Assembly: GCA_964540765.1 (NCBI GenBank)
Contig: CAZINW010000006.1
Span: forward strand, 1-64,000
Source of the DNA: CAZJLN01 sp964540765
Lineage (GTDB): Bacteria > Chloroflexota > Anaerolineae > Anaerolineales > Anaerolineaceae
Direction: 5' to 3'
Length of the DNA: 64,000 nucleotides
Positions 40,295 to 50,121 of the stretch are shown one piece after another. Position numbers and translations under genes: made by a program. A model generated the notes under the pieces. That model searched no databases. It worked only from the letters and a program-made list of their open reading frames with translations, and had not been told where the DNA came from. The stretch's first letter is position 1. Each line of letters starts with the position of its first letter.

Positions 40295-43200
40295 ATGAAA
40301 CGTGAAATGGTAATGACGGATGCCAATGAGGCGACGGCTTATGTTTCTTATAGGCTGAGTGAAGTTATAGCAATCTATCCCATCACGCCTTCTTCCCCCA
40401 TGGGGGAATATGCGGATGCCTGGATGACGGAAGAAACCCCAAACTTATGGGGAACCGTTCCCATTGTCCAAGAAATGCAATCTGAGGGTGGTGCTGCTGG
40501 GGCAATCCATGGCGCTTTACAGGCAGGTGGTCTCTCAACCACGTTCACTGCATCCCAGGGTCTTCTATTAATGATCCCTAATATGTACAAGATTGCAGGT
40601 GAATTGACGCCAACAGTCTTCAACGTTAGCGCCCGTTCCCTGTCTGCACAAGCTTTGTCCATTTTTGGCGACCATTCAGATGTGACTGCCTGCCGGGCCA
40701 CAGGTTTTGCAATGCTTGCCTCCTGCTCGGTACAGGAAGCGCAAGACCTTGCTTTGATTTCACATGCAGCCACGCTGCGTTCCCGCATTCCCTTCCTGCA
40801 CTTCTTTGATGGCTTCCGCAGTTCTCATGAGATTAATAAGATTGAACGCATCACTGATGAAGATATGAGAGCGATGATCGATGATACATGGGTCGTTGCG
40901 CACCGCCAGCGGGCACTCTCGCCGGATAATCCCGTGGTGCGTGGCACTGCCCAAAACCCGGATGTCTACTTCCAGGGTCGCGAGACGGTTAATACCTTCT
41001 ATGCTAAATGTCCTGCCATCGTTGAAGAGGAAATGGTCAAATTTGGAAAATTGACCGGTCGCAACTACCGTCTCTTTGAATATACCGGCGCACCTGATGC
41101 GGAGCGTGTGATTGTGATCATGGCTTCTGGTGCTGAAACTGCCGGTGAAACTGCCAAACACCTCAATGCAAAGGGTGAAAAAGCGGGCGTTGTGACGGTT
41201 CGATTGTATCGCCCCTTCTCCGTTGAACATCTGATGAAAGCACTCCCTGCCACAGTCAAGAAGATCGCTGTATTGGATCGCACCAAGGAACCCGGTGCCA
41301 ATGGCGAACCGCTTTACTTGGATATCGTCAATGGGCTGCGCGTCGGCATGGATCAGGGTTTGGCCCCCTTCAAATCGCTCCCTCATGTCATTGGCGGGCG
41401 TTATGGTCTTTCATCAAAAGAATTCACCCCTGCCATGGTTAAAGGCGTCTTTGATGAACTGAAGAAAGATAACCCCAAGCTCAGTTTTACAGTAGGCATC
41501 ATCGATGATGTGAGCCACGCCAGCCTGGAATACGACCCCACCTTTGAGACCCTGGGCAATGATGTTGTTCAAGCTATGTTCTATGGGTTGGGTTCAGACG
41601 GTACCGTGGGTGCAAACAAAAACTCCATCAAGATCATTGGTGATGAGACTGATAATTATGCACAGGGTTATTTTGAATATGATTCAAAGAAGTCCGGTGC
41701 TGTCACGGTTTCACACCTACGTTTTGGCCCCAAACCCATTAAAGCGCCTTATATGATTGCTGAACGGGAAGCCAACTTTGTAGCCTGCCATCAAGTTTCG
41801 TTTGTTGATCGTTTTGACATGCTCAAGTATGCCAGACCAGGTGCAGTCTTTCTTCTCAACCATACCCAACCTGCTGATAAAGTCTGGGATTATCTTCCGC
41901 AGGAAATGCAAAAGGATTTGATCGAGAAGAAGATCCAATTCTATGTCATTGATGCTTATGATGTTGCAGAAAAAACGGGTATGGGTCAACGCATCAATAC
42001 TATCATGCAGACCTGTTTCTTTGCCATCAGCGGTGTTCTCCCGCGAGATGAAGCCATTTATCAGATCAAAAAATCCATTCAAAAAACTTATGGAAAACGC
42101 GGTGAAGCAGTGGTGAATAAAAACTATGCTGCGGTTGATCAAGCTCTGGCCAACCTGCATAAGGTGACCGTGCCTGATAAAGTGACGAGTACCTTCACCC
42201 GCCGCCCACCTGTACCGGCTGAAGCACCGCAATACGTGCGTGATGTGCTCGGTAAGATCATTGATCGCAAGGGTGATAGCGTGCCTGTCAGTGGCATGCC
42301 GATTGATGGCACCTTCCCTGTCGGCACCACCAAATGGGAAAAGCGCAATATTGCGCTTGATATCCCAGTTTGGGAACCTGATGTGTGTATCCAATGTGGT
42401 CGCTGTTCATTTGTCTGTCCACATGCTTCGATCCGCACCAAGGTTTATAAAAGAGAGTTGCTGGAGAATGCTCCAGAGGCCTTTAAATATACAGATTCCA
42501 AGTTCCGTGAATGGCGTGAAGGTTACGCCTTTACGGTCCAAGTTGCACCTGAAGATTGCACGGGTTGTGGCTTGTGCGTTGAAAACTGCCCCGGGAAGGA
42601 TAAGTCCGATCCCACCCGCAAAGCCATCAACATGACACCGCAACCACCCCTACGCGAACAGGAACGTAAGAATTGGGACTTTTTCCTCTCAATTCCTTTC
42701 ATCGACAGGGCAAGCATCTCACCTCACCTGGTGAAAAACTCACAACTCTTTGAGCCCTTATTTGAGTTCTCTGGTGCTTGTGCAGGATGCGGTGAGACTC
42801 CTTACATCAAACTGGTAACACAACTGTATGGTGACCGCATGGTGATTGCCAATGCAACCGGTTGTTCCTCAATCTATGGTGGTAATTTGCCCACGACCCC
42901 CTATACATCGAATCTAGATGGACGCGGACCTGCCTGGTCCAACTCACTCTTTGAAGATAATGCTGAGTTTGGCTTGGGCATGCGCCTGACGATTGATAAA
43001 TTTACAGAATGTGCCCACGAATTATTGGATAAACTGGCTGGCAAAGTTGGCAAGGAAACTGCGGATGAGATCTTAAATGCTGTGCAGAAGAGCGAAGCGG
43101 ATATCCAAGCACAACGCAAGCGCGTGGCAGAGCTCAAGAAACTCTTGAGTGAGATCAATACCCCTGAAGCTCGAAATCTGTACTCGCTGGCAGACTACCT

Positions 43201-43882
43201 GGTACGAAAGAGCGTCTGGATCATCGGCGGCGATGGCTGGGCTTATGATATCGGTTACGGTGGATTGGACCACGTGCTCGCCTCAGGACGTGACATTAAC
43301 GTGCTTGTCCTGGATACCGAGGTTTACAGCAATACTGGCGGTCAATCATCCAAGGCAACCCCCAGGGCTGCAGTTGCAAAATTTGCTTCTAACGGTCGCG
43401 ATCTTCCGAAGAAAGACCTGGGAATGATTGCAATGACCTATGGTAATATTTATGTTGCACGTGTGGCAATGGGCGCCAATGACAACCAGACTTTAAAGGC
43501 TTTTGTGGAAGCGGATGCCTATAAAGGACCATCCCTGATCATAGCGTACAGCCATTGTATTGCCCATGGCATTGACATGAAAAAAGGTTTGATCCAGCAG
43601 AAATTGGCTGTCAATTCTGGAGCCTGGCCGCTGTTCCGCTACAACCCTGATCTGGCAACTGAAGGCACCAATCCATTACAACTGGATTCAAAAGAACCAA
43701 CAGTCAAATTGGATGAATATGCATACAATGAAACCCGCTATCGCATGCTGCTTCAATCCAACGAAGCCAGGGCTGAGATCTTGATGAAAAAGGCGCAACA
43801 GGATGCGGTCAAGCGCTGGAGCCTATATCAACAAATGGCTGCCATGGATTATCAACTTAAAAAAGAAGAAGCAGAATCTTGA
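40295..43882 (+). CDS. nifJ: Pyruvate:ferredoxin (flavodoxin) oxidoreductase, fused type
   Basis: Oxidises pyruvate and CoA to acetyl-CoA, CO2 and reduced ferredoxin; the central step of anaerobic carbon metabolism. The single 1195-residue chain holds all domains in order: thiamine-binding/pyrimidine domain (AYRLSEVIAIYPITPSSPMGE variants near the N-terminus), gamma domain (about 415-630), two 4Fe-4S clusters (CIQCGRCSFVCPH near 697 and CTGCGLCVENCPG near 752), and the C-terminal thiamine diphosphate domain with the proximal cluster CAGCGE and GDGWAYDIGYGGLDHV...NTGGQSSKATP (977-1022). Shine-Dalgarno GAGGAG before the ATG at 40295. The end lies 77 bases from the next gene. Confidence 0.97.
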   Translation: MKREMVMTDANEATAYVSYRLSEVIAIYPITPSSPMGEYADAWMTEETPNLWGTVPIVQEMQSEGGAAGAIHGALQAGGLSTTFTASQGLLLMIPNMYKIAGELTPTVFNVSARSLSAQALSIFGDHSDVTACRATGFAMLASCSVQEAQDLALISHAATLRSRIPFLHFFDGFRSSHEINKIERITDEDMRAMIDDTWVVAHRQRALSPDNPVVRGTAQNPDVYFQGRETVNTFYAKCPAIVEEEMVKFGKLTGRNYRLFEYTGAPDAERVIVIMASGAETAGETAKHLNAKGEKAGVVTVRLYRPFSVEHLMKALPATVKKIAVLDRTKEPGANGEPLYLDIVNGLRVGMDQGLAPFKSLPHVIGGRYGLSSKEFTPAMVKGVFDELKKDNPKLSFTVGIIDDVSHASLEYDPTFETLGNDVVQAMFYGLGSDGTVGANKNSIKIIGDETDNYAQGYFEYDSKKSGAVTVSHLRFGPKPIKAPYMIAEREANFVACHQVSFVDRFDMLKYARPGAVFLLNHTQPADKVWDYLPQEMQKDLIEKKIQFYVIDAYDVAEKTGMGQRINTIMQTCFFAISGVLPRDEAIYQIKKSIQKTYGKRGEAVVNKNYAAVDQALANLHKVTVPDKVTSTFTRRPPVPAEAPQYVRDVLGKIIDRKGDSVPVSGMPIDGTFPVGTTKWEKRNIALDIPVWEPDVCIQCGRCSFVCPHASIRTKVYKRELLENAPEAFKYTDSKFREWREGYAFTVQVAPEDCTGCGLCVENCPGKDKSDPTRKAINMTPQPPLREQERKNWDFFLSIPFIDRASISPHLVKNSQLFEPLFEFSGACAGCGETPYIKLVTQLYGDRMVIANATGCSSIYGGNLPTTPYTSNLDGRGPAWSNSLFEDNAEFGLGMRLTIDKFTECAHELLDKLAGKVGKETADEILNAVQKSEADIQAQRKRVAELKKLLSEINTPEARNLYSLADYLVRKSVWIIGGDGWAYDIGYGGLDHVLASGRDINVLVLDTEVYSNTGGQSSKATPRAAVAKFASNGRDLPKKDLGMIAMTYGNIYVARVAMGANDNQTLKAFVEADAYKGPSLIIAYSHCIAHGIDMKKGLIQQKLAVNSGAWPLFRYNPDLATEGTNPLQLDSKEPTVKLDEYAYNETRYRMLLQSNEARAEILMKKAQQDAVKRWSLYQQMAAMDYQLKKEEAES

Positions 43883-43905
43883 CCTGCTGATCTGGTGTAG
43901 AATTA

Positions 43906-43933
43906 ACGGTGACAGGATTTACCCTGTCACCGT
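43906..43933 (+). terminator. Perfect 11-bp hairpin between nifJ and the DHOD-like gene
   Basis: ACGGTGACAGG (43906-43916), loop ATTTAC, CCTGTCACCGT (43923-43933), then ATTTAATTATT. The U-tract is weak, so it may act as an attenuator that lowers transcription into the next gene, or as an mRNA stabiliser for nifJ. Confidence 0.6.
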
Positions 43934-43959
43934 ATTTAATTATTAGGAAAGGATCTAAA

Positions 43960-44964
43960 ATGGCTGATCTTAAAACTAATTATCTCGGTTTGGAATTAAA
44001 AACCCCCCTGGTCGCTTCTGCCTCCCCACTCTCCAAAAAAGTCTCCAATGTCCAAAAAATGGAAGATAAGGGTATCAGTGCAGTTGTCTTATTTTCGCTA
44101 TTCCAAGAACAAATAAAATACGAAAGCCTTGAGTTGGACTACTTCCTTACACGCGGTACAGATCAATTTCCTGAAGCATTAACCTATTTCCCGGAATTGA
44201 AGTCATACAATATCGGACCAGATATGTATGCAGAACACGTTCGCAAGCTCAAAGATTGTGTCAGTATCCCCATAATTGCTTCCTTGAATGGCACTGCATC
44301 AGGCGATTGGATTAAATATGCACCTATCCTAGAGCAGGCTGGCGCAGATGCGCTTGAATTGAATATCTATTTCCTACCCACCGATAGCCAGATCACAGCT
44401 CAAGTCCTCGAGAAACAATATATTAAATTGATAGCTGATGTCTGTCAGTCTATTCACATCCCGGTGGCATTAAAATTACCCCCCTTCTTTACTTCCTTAA
44501 CCAATATGGTCAAAAATTCCATTGATGCTGGCGTAGATGGCTTTGTCCTCTTCAACCGTTTTATGCAACCCGATCTGGACATTGAAGCTCTCGAGGTCTC
44601 TGTCACCAGACATCTAAGCACCTCTGCTGACCTACTCCTTCCCTTACGATGGATTGCGATACTATATGGACGCGTCAAGGCAGATCTGGCGCTCAGTAGC
44701 GGTGTTCACTCTGCCCAGGATATGGTCAAAGCCATCATGGCAGGAGCCAATGTCACCATGATAACCTCAGAATTTCTGCTCAATGGACTGGATCGGGCTC
44801 AAGTCTTTTTGAGCGATCTCGAGCAGTGGATGGAAACCCATTTGTATAAGTCCGTCACCGAAATGCGCGGCACTTTATCGCAAGCCAAAGCACCTGACCC
44901 GGCTGCTTTTGAACGTGCTCAATACATGCGTGCATTACAAGCTTTTGACCAGCAATTGCCATAA
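43960..44964 (+). CDS. Dihydroorotate dehydrogenase-like flavoprotein
   Basis: 334 residues, FMN-dependent TIM-barrel relative of class 1 dihydroorotate dehydrogenase. The ATG at 43960 follows AGGAAAGGA; the frame is open upstream but that segment is the hairpin region. Family parts: N-terminus TNYLGLELKTPLVASASPLS, LNGTASGDWIKYA, ADALELNIYF, VALKLPPFFT (Lys for FMN) and ALSSGVHSAQDMVKAIMAGA (phosphate binding). The base-loop Cys/Ser region typical of real PyrD differs, and no pyr genes are near. Proteins of this subgroup frequently sit next to nifJ in anaerobes; their substrate is not established. It may use electrons from ferredoxin, which is only a guess. Confidence 0.85.
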   Translation: MADLKTNYLGLELKTPLVASASPLSKKVSNVQKMEDKGISAVVLFSLFQEQIKYESLELDYFLTRGTDQFPEALTYFPELKSYNIGPDMYAEHVRKLKDCVSIPIIASLNGTASGDWIKYAPILEQAGADALELNIYFLPTDSQITAQVLEKQYIKLIADVCQSIHIPVALKLPPFFTSLTNMVKNSIDAGVDGFVLFNRFMQPDLDIEALEVSVTRHLSTSADLLLPLRWIAILYGRVKADLALSSGVHSAQDMVKAIMAGANVTMITSEFLLNGLDRAQVFLSDLEQWMETHLYKSVTEMRGTLSQAKAPDPAAFERAQYMRALQAFDQQLP

Positions 44965-44985
44965 GGCGAACAAATTATTGACTTT

Positions 44986-46971
44986 ATGCATGTTCGTAAT
45001 ACAAATAAAATTAAGAAGAAGGCGCCTGCGCCTGAGGATGGATTGTTTATGACGGTTGTGGATGATATCAAATCTCAGATAGACATCGTTGATCTTATCT
45101 CTGAATCGGTAAAGCTGCGCCATACAGGGAAGAATTACACCGGCTTTTGCCCATTCCACAGCAATACTCGCACACCTGCCTTTGTCGTATTCCCTGAGAC
45201 CCAAACCTGGCGTTGTTTTGGTCAATGCAATGAAGGTGGTGACATCTTTGGCTTTGTTATGAAAAAAGAGGGATGGGATTTCAATGAGACCCTGCGTTTT
45301 TTGGCGGACCGCGCCGGTGTCGCGCTAAAATCTTACGCTCATGAGGATTCTGTTGATAAGAATGCCAGGGAACGCCTCTCTGAAGTGTTGGAAGCGGCTG
45401 TTCTGTACTACCGTCAGCAGATGCTCGAAACATCACCCGGTCATGAAACCCTCAATTACTTGCATGGTCGTGGTCTGACGGATCAGACCATCAAAATTTT
45501 TGGGCTGGGGTACGCGCCGGATGGCTGGGATAACCTCTTGAAAAATATGAAGGAGAAAGGTTATAACGAGCAGCTGCTTTTGGATGCGGGTCTGACATCG
45601 GAACGGGATTCGGGCGGCATGTATGACCGCTTTCGCAACCGCCTCACCATCCCCATCCGCGATCCCTTTGGCAAGATGGTTGGATTTGGCGGGCGCGTGG
45701 TTGACCCCAATGACATTCCCAAGTATTTAAACTCCCCAAAGACTGAATTATTTGATAAGGGGCGCCTTTTATACGGGCTGGATCTGGCGAGGCAAAATAT
45801 CCGTGCCAGGGATCAGGTGGTGATTGTTGAAGGGTATCTGGATGTGATTGCCCTGCATCAGGCAGGTTTTAACAATGCCGTCTCGCCAATGGGGACAGCC
45901 TTGACCGAGGATCAATTCCGTCTCGTCAAGAAGTTTACCAGGCGCATCGTGCTGGCATTGGACGCGGATGCCGCAGGGGAAAAAGCAACCCTGAGAGGGT
46001 TGGAGACTGCCCGCCAGACGATGGATCAGGACGCAGAACTGCGCTTTGATGCGCGTGGTTTACTGCATTTTGAAGCCAGGCTTAAAGCAGATATCCGCGT
46101 CACCACATTGCCTCAAAACAAAGACCCGGATGAGATTGTGCTTGAGGATGCGGTTGCCTGGGAAAAAATCGTATCCAATGCAAAGCCAATCGTCGAACAC
46201 GTCATGGAGACACTGGCAGCAGCCAGGGATATCAACGATGCAAAAGTGAAGAGCGAAATTGCAGCCCAGGTATTACCGCTCATTGAAGATGTTCCTGACA
46301 GGGTGGAACGTGAAACTTACCGTCAGAAATTGGCGCATTTGATCAAGGTGGATGAACGCGCCTTGATCACCCCCAGTCAAAGCAACCTGCGTGTCAACCG
46401 TGGAAGGGGCTCGACAGTCAGCAAGGTACAGAACTCCGGGCAACTTAAAGAACTAAAGCGCAGCAATCGTGTGCTGGAAAAATATTGTCTGCAATATCTC
46501 ATTAAAAACCCTGAAGGTTATTACTACATAAACAGATCTTTGCAGAATTATGGTTTGACACAACTCTCTGATGTTGATTTCCTTGAAAGTGATTATCTCG
46601 AAACAATAAGGATCATCAGGGCTTCCCTGGAACAGGACGAATATGCCCCCCATGATTATGTCGCTATAAATTGTCCAGAATCCATCATTGATGAGCTGAC
46701 AGTTGAACCTGAAGAGAAGAAACCCGGCAAAGAAATTACACCTGAAAAGGAATTGGCAGATATCACGCGTGCAATTTTGCGCATGCGCCGTCACCGCATT
46801 GAAGAGCAACTCAGTGAGCTGCTATACATGCAAAATATTCTCACTGAGGAAGATGAAGAGCTGGCATCCACTTATCAGCAAATGGTCATTGAGCAGATTA
46901 AAATCCGTAAAAAAATCGATGACGCCCTGCAACCACCATCTGTAAATGGCAGGGCAAAGAAGCTGTTTTAA
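44986..46971 (+). CDS. dnaG: DNA primase
   Basis: Synthesises RNA primers at the replication fork. 661 residues if started at 44986; an in-frame ATG at 45049 (MTVVDDIKSQIDIVDLISE) matches the canonical N-terminus and may be the real start. Zinc ribbon CPFH...CFGQC (about 54-80), RNA polymerase core domain with FRNRLTIPIRDPFGKMVGFGGR, Toprim residues VIVEGYLDVIALHQAG and LALDADAAG, and a C-terminal DnaB-interacting region (about 500-661). Directly upstream of the primary sigma factor gene, as in the macromolecular synthesis operon of many bacteria; rpsU is not present before it. Confidence 0.95.
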   Translation: MHVRNTNKIKKKAPAPEDGLFMTVVDDIKSQIDIVDLISESVKLRHTGKNYTGFCPFHSNTRTPAFVVFPETQTWRCFGQCNEGGDIFGFVMKKEGWDFNETLRFLADRAGVALKSYAHEDSVDKNARERLSEVLEAAVLYYRQQMLETSPGHETLNYLHGRGLTDQTIKIFGLGYAPDGWDNLLKNMKEKGYNEQLLLDAGLTSERDSGGMYDRFRNRLTIPIRDPFGKMVGFGGRVVDPNDIPKYLNSPKTELFDKGRLLYGLDLARQNIRARDQVVIVEGYLDVIALHQAGFNNAVSPMGTALTEDQFRLVKKFTRRIVLALDADAAGEKATLRGLETARQTMDQDAELRFDARGLLHFEARLKADIRVTTLPQNKDPDEIVLEDAVAWEKIVSNAKPIVEHVMETLAAARDINDAKVKSEIAAQVLPLIEDVPDRVERETYRQKLAHLIKVDERALITPSQSNLRVNRGRGSTVSKVQNSGQLKELKRSNRVLEKYCLQYLIKNPEGYYYINRSLQNYGLTQLSDVDFLESDYLETIRIIRASLEQDEYAPHDYVAINCPESIIDELTVEPEEKKPGKEITPEKELADITRAILRMRRHRIEEQLSELLYMQNILTEEDEELASTYQQMVIEQIKIRKKIDDALQPPSVNGRAKKLF

Positions 46972-47044
46972 ATATTTGGTGGGATTTGTAAAATGATTCC
47001 GAAAGATACCGTTGGTATTTCGCCAATCAATGAAAGAATAGGAA

Positions 47045-48505
47045 ATGCAATCAAAATCTATTGATAAAGACAATCAAGAATTTTCATCAAAACAACTCAA
47101 TCCACTCGACCCTCATTTATTCCAGGATACTGATCCATCTGACGATTCTGTTCGTTTATATTTAAAAGATATCAGCCTGCCTAGTTTATTGGATTCAGAT
47201 GATGAACTTCATCTTGCTGCCTGCATTAAAGCCAAAGAGCTTTTAAGAGGTTTTGGTGGGTTGGATGCAAAAGAGGATACCCTTATTGGCGATCCTGCCG
47301 CAGTGCTGATGTTCATTTATCAGGATATTATTGAAACTTTTCCTCTTATCCATGAAGACGCAGGCAGATTGAAAGCTGAAAAGCCAGATTTTCTTGAAAT
47401 CCTGCAGGAAGCACAAATGCTACAGGTCAAATGCTACCAAGGAACTCCTCATTATTTGCGAACCTATTTTTCTGATAGGCGCTGGGGGGTTGATCAAAAT
47501 TGGGAAGTCCTTGTGCAGCATCTTTACCACTTGTATTGCTGCCTTTATCTCCTGCCAGGATCAATTGCGACAGTCATCAAAAAGAATTTGGTCAAGAACG
47601 CATCCTTACCAAGGCTCTCGACAATCAAGAAACACCTTCCCTTCAATGACGACATCCAGGTTTTATTCGAAAACATCATTGAGAACGCCAATCAGGCAAT
47701 CCAAATTATGATCGTGTACAATTTACGATTGGTTGTCAGCGTTGCCAAAAAATATACCGGGCGCGGCATCTCATTTTTGGATTTGATCCAGGAGGGAAAT
47801 TTGGGATTGCTGCGCGCAGTGAACAAGTTTGATCCAACCAGAGGGTTTAAATTCAGCACATATGCAATCTGGTGGATCAGGCAGGCGATCACGCGTTATA
47901 TCTCAGAACACGCCCGCACCATCCGCGTTCCAGTTCACATTGTTGAAGCCATTACCAAACTATTGAAAGTGCAGCGCGAAATGGTTCAAAGCCTGGGGCG
48001 TAATCCAACTTATGCAGAAATGGCAGTTTACTCTGGTTTGATGAACGAAGAAGATGCGCGTGCCATCCTGGCAGTGGGGTCGGATGGTCCCCTTTCTGAC
48101 CCCGGCTTATTACAGCGTTGGGAAAAAGCAACAGAAAAAGTGCAACAAATTTTTAAGTTTGCCGAGGAACCAATATCACTGGAAAGCCCTGTAGGTGATG
48201 AAGACAACAGCACCCTGGGGGAATTCTTGGAGGATTTTGATGCAACAGAACCCATGGATGCAGTCGCAAAAGAAATCTTGAAGGAAAAAGTCCAAAAATC
48301 TCTGGACATATTGACAGAGCGGGAACGTGAAGTCCTGGAGTTGCGCTTTGGTCTCACGGATGGTTTTGAACACACGCTCGAAGATGTGAGTGATCATATT
48401 GGAGTGACACGGGAGCGCGTTCGTCAAATCGAGTCAGTTGCCCTACGCAAGCTCAGGCATCCTGCGCACAGCCGCACCTTGCGAGACTTCCTCAATGAGT
48501 CGTAG
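47045..48505 (+). CDS. rpoD: Primary (sigma-70 group) RNA polymerase sigma factor
   Basis: 486 residues. Region 1.2 starts DSVRLYLKDISLPSLLD; a non-conserved segment of about 130 residues follows; region 2 is intact with LRLVVSVAKKYTGRGISFLDLIQEGNLGLLRAV and the -10-recognising KFSTYAIWWIRQAITRYI; region 3 RTIRVPVHIVE; region 4 with LTEREREVLELRFGL and helix-turn-helix VTRERVRQIESVALRKLRHP. The promoters proposed in this window (TTGACA/TATAAT-like) fit this type. Located 73 bases after dnaG. The gene may be one of several rpoD-like sigma factors of the genome, so the primary role is likely but not certain. Confidence 0.92.
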   Translation: MQSKSIDKDNQEFSSKQLNPLDPHLFQDTDPSDDSVRLYLKDISLPSLLDSDDELHLAACIKAKELLRGFGGLDAKEDTLIGDPAAVLMFIYQDIIETFPLIHEDAGRLKAEKPDFLEILQEAQMLQVKCYQGTPHYLRTYFSDRRWGVDQNWEVLVQHLYHLYCCLYLLPGSIATVIKKNLVKNASLPRLSTIKKHLPFNDDIQVLFENIIENANQAIQIMIVYNLRLVVSVAKKYTGRGISFLDLIQEGNLGLLRAVNKFDPTRGFKFSTYAIWWIRQAITRYISEHARTIRVPVHIVEAITKLLKVQREMVQSLGRNPTYAEMAVYSGLMNEEDARAILAVGSDGPLSDPGLLQRWEKATEKVQQIFKFAEEPISLESPVGDEDNSTLGEFLEDFDATEPMDAVAKEILKEKVQKSLDILTEREREVLELRFGLTDGFEHTLEDVSDHIGVTRERVRQIESVALRKLRHPAHSRTLRDFLNES

Positions 48506-48798
48506 TTATTGAAGCGATCATGTCATATTCCTATTCCGGCATTTTGACCTCTGGTCGTGTATCAGTCAGATCCAATTCCAATGTAAGATTTGAGGTTTAG
48601 CCCTGTTCATGCTGAAGGATACCGCGTACAGTCACCAGCAAAACGAAGGTGACAGTTATGGGTCATCCATGATCAATGAAGTTGCTGTGAAGAAATGATG
48701 GCTATTCCATTTTCGTAGGGTATTTACAGAATAACAGGCTGCCGTTATCATCGATTTAGAGGATAAATTTAGATAAAGGATTAAAAGGTTCTGAGATC
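48506..48798. other. Intergenic region without recognisable gene
   Basis: 293 bases between the sigma factor and the ATL gene. No open frame with family-like sequence, no tRNA, no strong hairpin terminator. A weak direct similarity between AGGTGACAG and the nifJ hairpin was noted but is too short to mean anything. Confidence 0.5.
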
Positions 48799-49125
48799 AT
48801 GGAAGATCAAACAAACAAAGTCAGCTTGTATGAAAGGATTTACGCTTGGATTCGCCTCGTTCCTGAGGGGAAAGTGGTGACATATGGGCAAGTTGCAGAC
48901 TCCGTCGGCGGGTGTTCAGCGCGCATGGTTGGCTATGCCATGGCGGCATTGAAGGGCGGACGTGATCCAGACGTCCCATGGCAGCGGGTGATCAACGCTC
49001 AAGGAAGGATCAGCATGTTTGGCATTGGCAGTGCCATCCAACGTGCATTGCTCGAAGATGAGGGTGTCGTTTTTAATGATCAGGGTGTGATTGATCTCGG
49101 TACTTACCGCTGGGATGGAGTTTGA
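48799..49125 (+). CDS. Alkyltransferase-like protein (ATL, MGMT fold)
   Basis: 108 residues, the C-terminal DNA-binding fold of O6-alkylguanine-DNA alkyltransferases: IPEGKVVTYGQVA-like start (LVPEGKVVTYGQVADSVG), ARMVGYAMAAL (Arg finger helix) and PWQRVINAQGRIS. The catalytic PCHRV motif reads PWQRV: Cys is replaced by Trp, as in ATL proteins, which bind O6-alkylguanine without repairing it and direct the lesion to nucleotide excision repair. The His is also changed to Gln. uvrA is present in the same window but far away. Confidence 0.9.
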   Translation: MEDQTNKVSLYERIYAWIRLVPEGKVVTYGQVADSVGGCSARMVGYAMAALKGGRDPDVPWQRVINAQGRISMFGIGSAIQRALLEDEGVVFNDQGVIDLGTYRWDGV

Positions 49126-49217
49126 TCCCCTAAATTAAATCCCATTTGTCAGACTGGACTGATGGTCAAACCATCGGCAAGTGGCTAAGGATTACGTAAA
49201 CGGAGAGCGAGGTTTCC

Positions 49218-50063
49218 ATGCAACTGGTTAGATTCTCAAATATCAATGAATTTCTTAAAATTACGCAGAGCATTTACGAGGCTCAAGAGTCAGCCAACAA
49301 TCTCATTCTTGGCATCAGCCTGCGTCTGCGCGATGAACCTCAACGCTTCTCAACGCTGCCTTTCCTGGCTGTCGTCACCGATGATGGTAATCTTTTGCTG
49401 TCGTCAGTCATGACCCCGCCGTTCCCGCTTATCTTGCAGGGTGATGAGCATGCCCTGGATGCCATTGATTTGCTGGTGACCTCTTGTCTTGAGGAAGGTG
49501 TATCCGTACCTGGAGTGAATGGGCAAAAGACCATCAGTGATGCCTTTGCCAGGCAGTGGTCATCCAAAACAGGGCAACGGGAGCATCTTGCCATGGCTTT
49601 GCGTGCTTATGAATTGCAACAGGTGACCTGGCCAACCATACCCGCAGGGAAATTTAGAGAGGCGCTTAAAGATGATGTATCGATTGTATTTGAGTATTTT
49701 CGAGCCATGCAGGAGGAGACCGAGCCTGATCTACCTCATGGGATGGATCTTGCGCGAATATTATATTTGATTGACCGGGGCGCGGTATATTTATGGGAGG
49801 TCGATCAAAATCCGGTTTCAATGGCTTTAAGCACAAGACCAACCGCACAAGCAATCACGGTCAGTGGAGTTTACACACCGCCGCAGGAACGCAGGAAAGG
49901 CTATGCCTCTGCCTGCGTTGCCCATCTTAGCCAATTACTGTTGGATAAAGGCTATCGTTTTGTTAATTTATTTACAGACCTGGCAAATCCCACCAGCAAC
50001 GCCATTTACCAGGAAATTGGCTACAAACCTGTTTGTGATTATCACCGTCATATTTTTGAGTGA
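49218..50063 (+). CDS. GNAT-family N-acetyltransferase
   Basis: 281 residues: an N-terminal domain of about 130 residues without clear motifs and a C-terminal GNAT domain. The acetyl-CoA-binding motif is VSGVYTPPQERRKGYASACVAHL (R/Q-x-x-G-x-G/A form, RRKGYA), followed by FVNLFTDLANPTSNAIYQEIGY (motif B). Similar two-domain acetyltransferases in Firmicutes act on small molecules; the substrate here is unknown. Shine-Dalgarno GAGG before the ATG. It converges with the EF-G gene. Confidence 0.82.
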   Translation: MQLVRFSNINEFLKITQSIYEAQESANNLILGISLRLRDEPQRFSTLPFLAVVTDDGNLLLSSVMTPPFPLILQGDEHALDAIDLLVTSCLEEGVSVPGVNGQKTISDAFARQWSSKTGQREHLAMALRAYELQQVTWPTIPAGKFREALKDDVSIVFEYFRAMQEETEPDLPHGMDLARILYLIDRGAVYLWEVDQNPVSMALSTRPTAQAITVSGVYTPPQERRKGYASACVAHLSQLLLDKGYRFVNLFTDLANPTSNAIYQEIGYKPVCDYHRHIFE

Positions 50064-50067
50064 TCCC

Positions 50068-50104
50068 AAATTAAATTAAAAACGGCAGGCTTTGACCTGC
50101 CGTT
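50068..50104 (-). terminator. Terminator of the EF-G homologue
   Basis: AACGGCAGG/CCTGCCGTT stem (50081-50089 with 50096-50104), loop of six; on the minus strand it is followed by TTTTTAATTTAATTT. Confidence 0.85.
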
Positions 50105-50121
50105 ACACTGGAAAAACTTGG

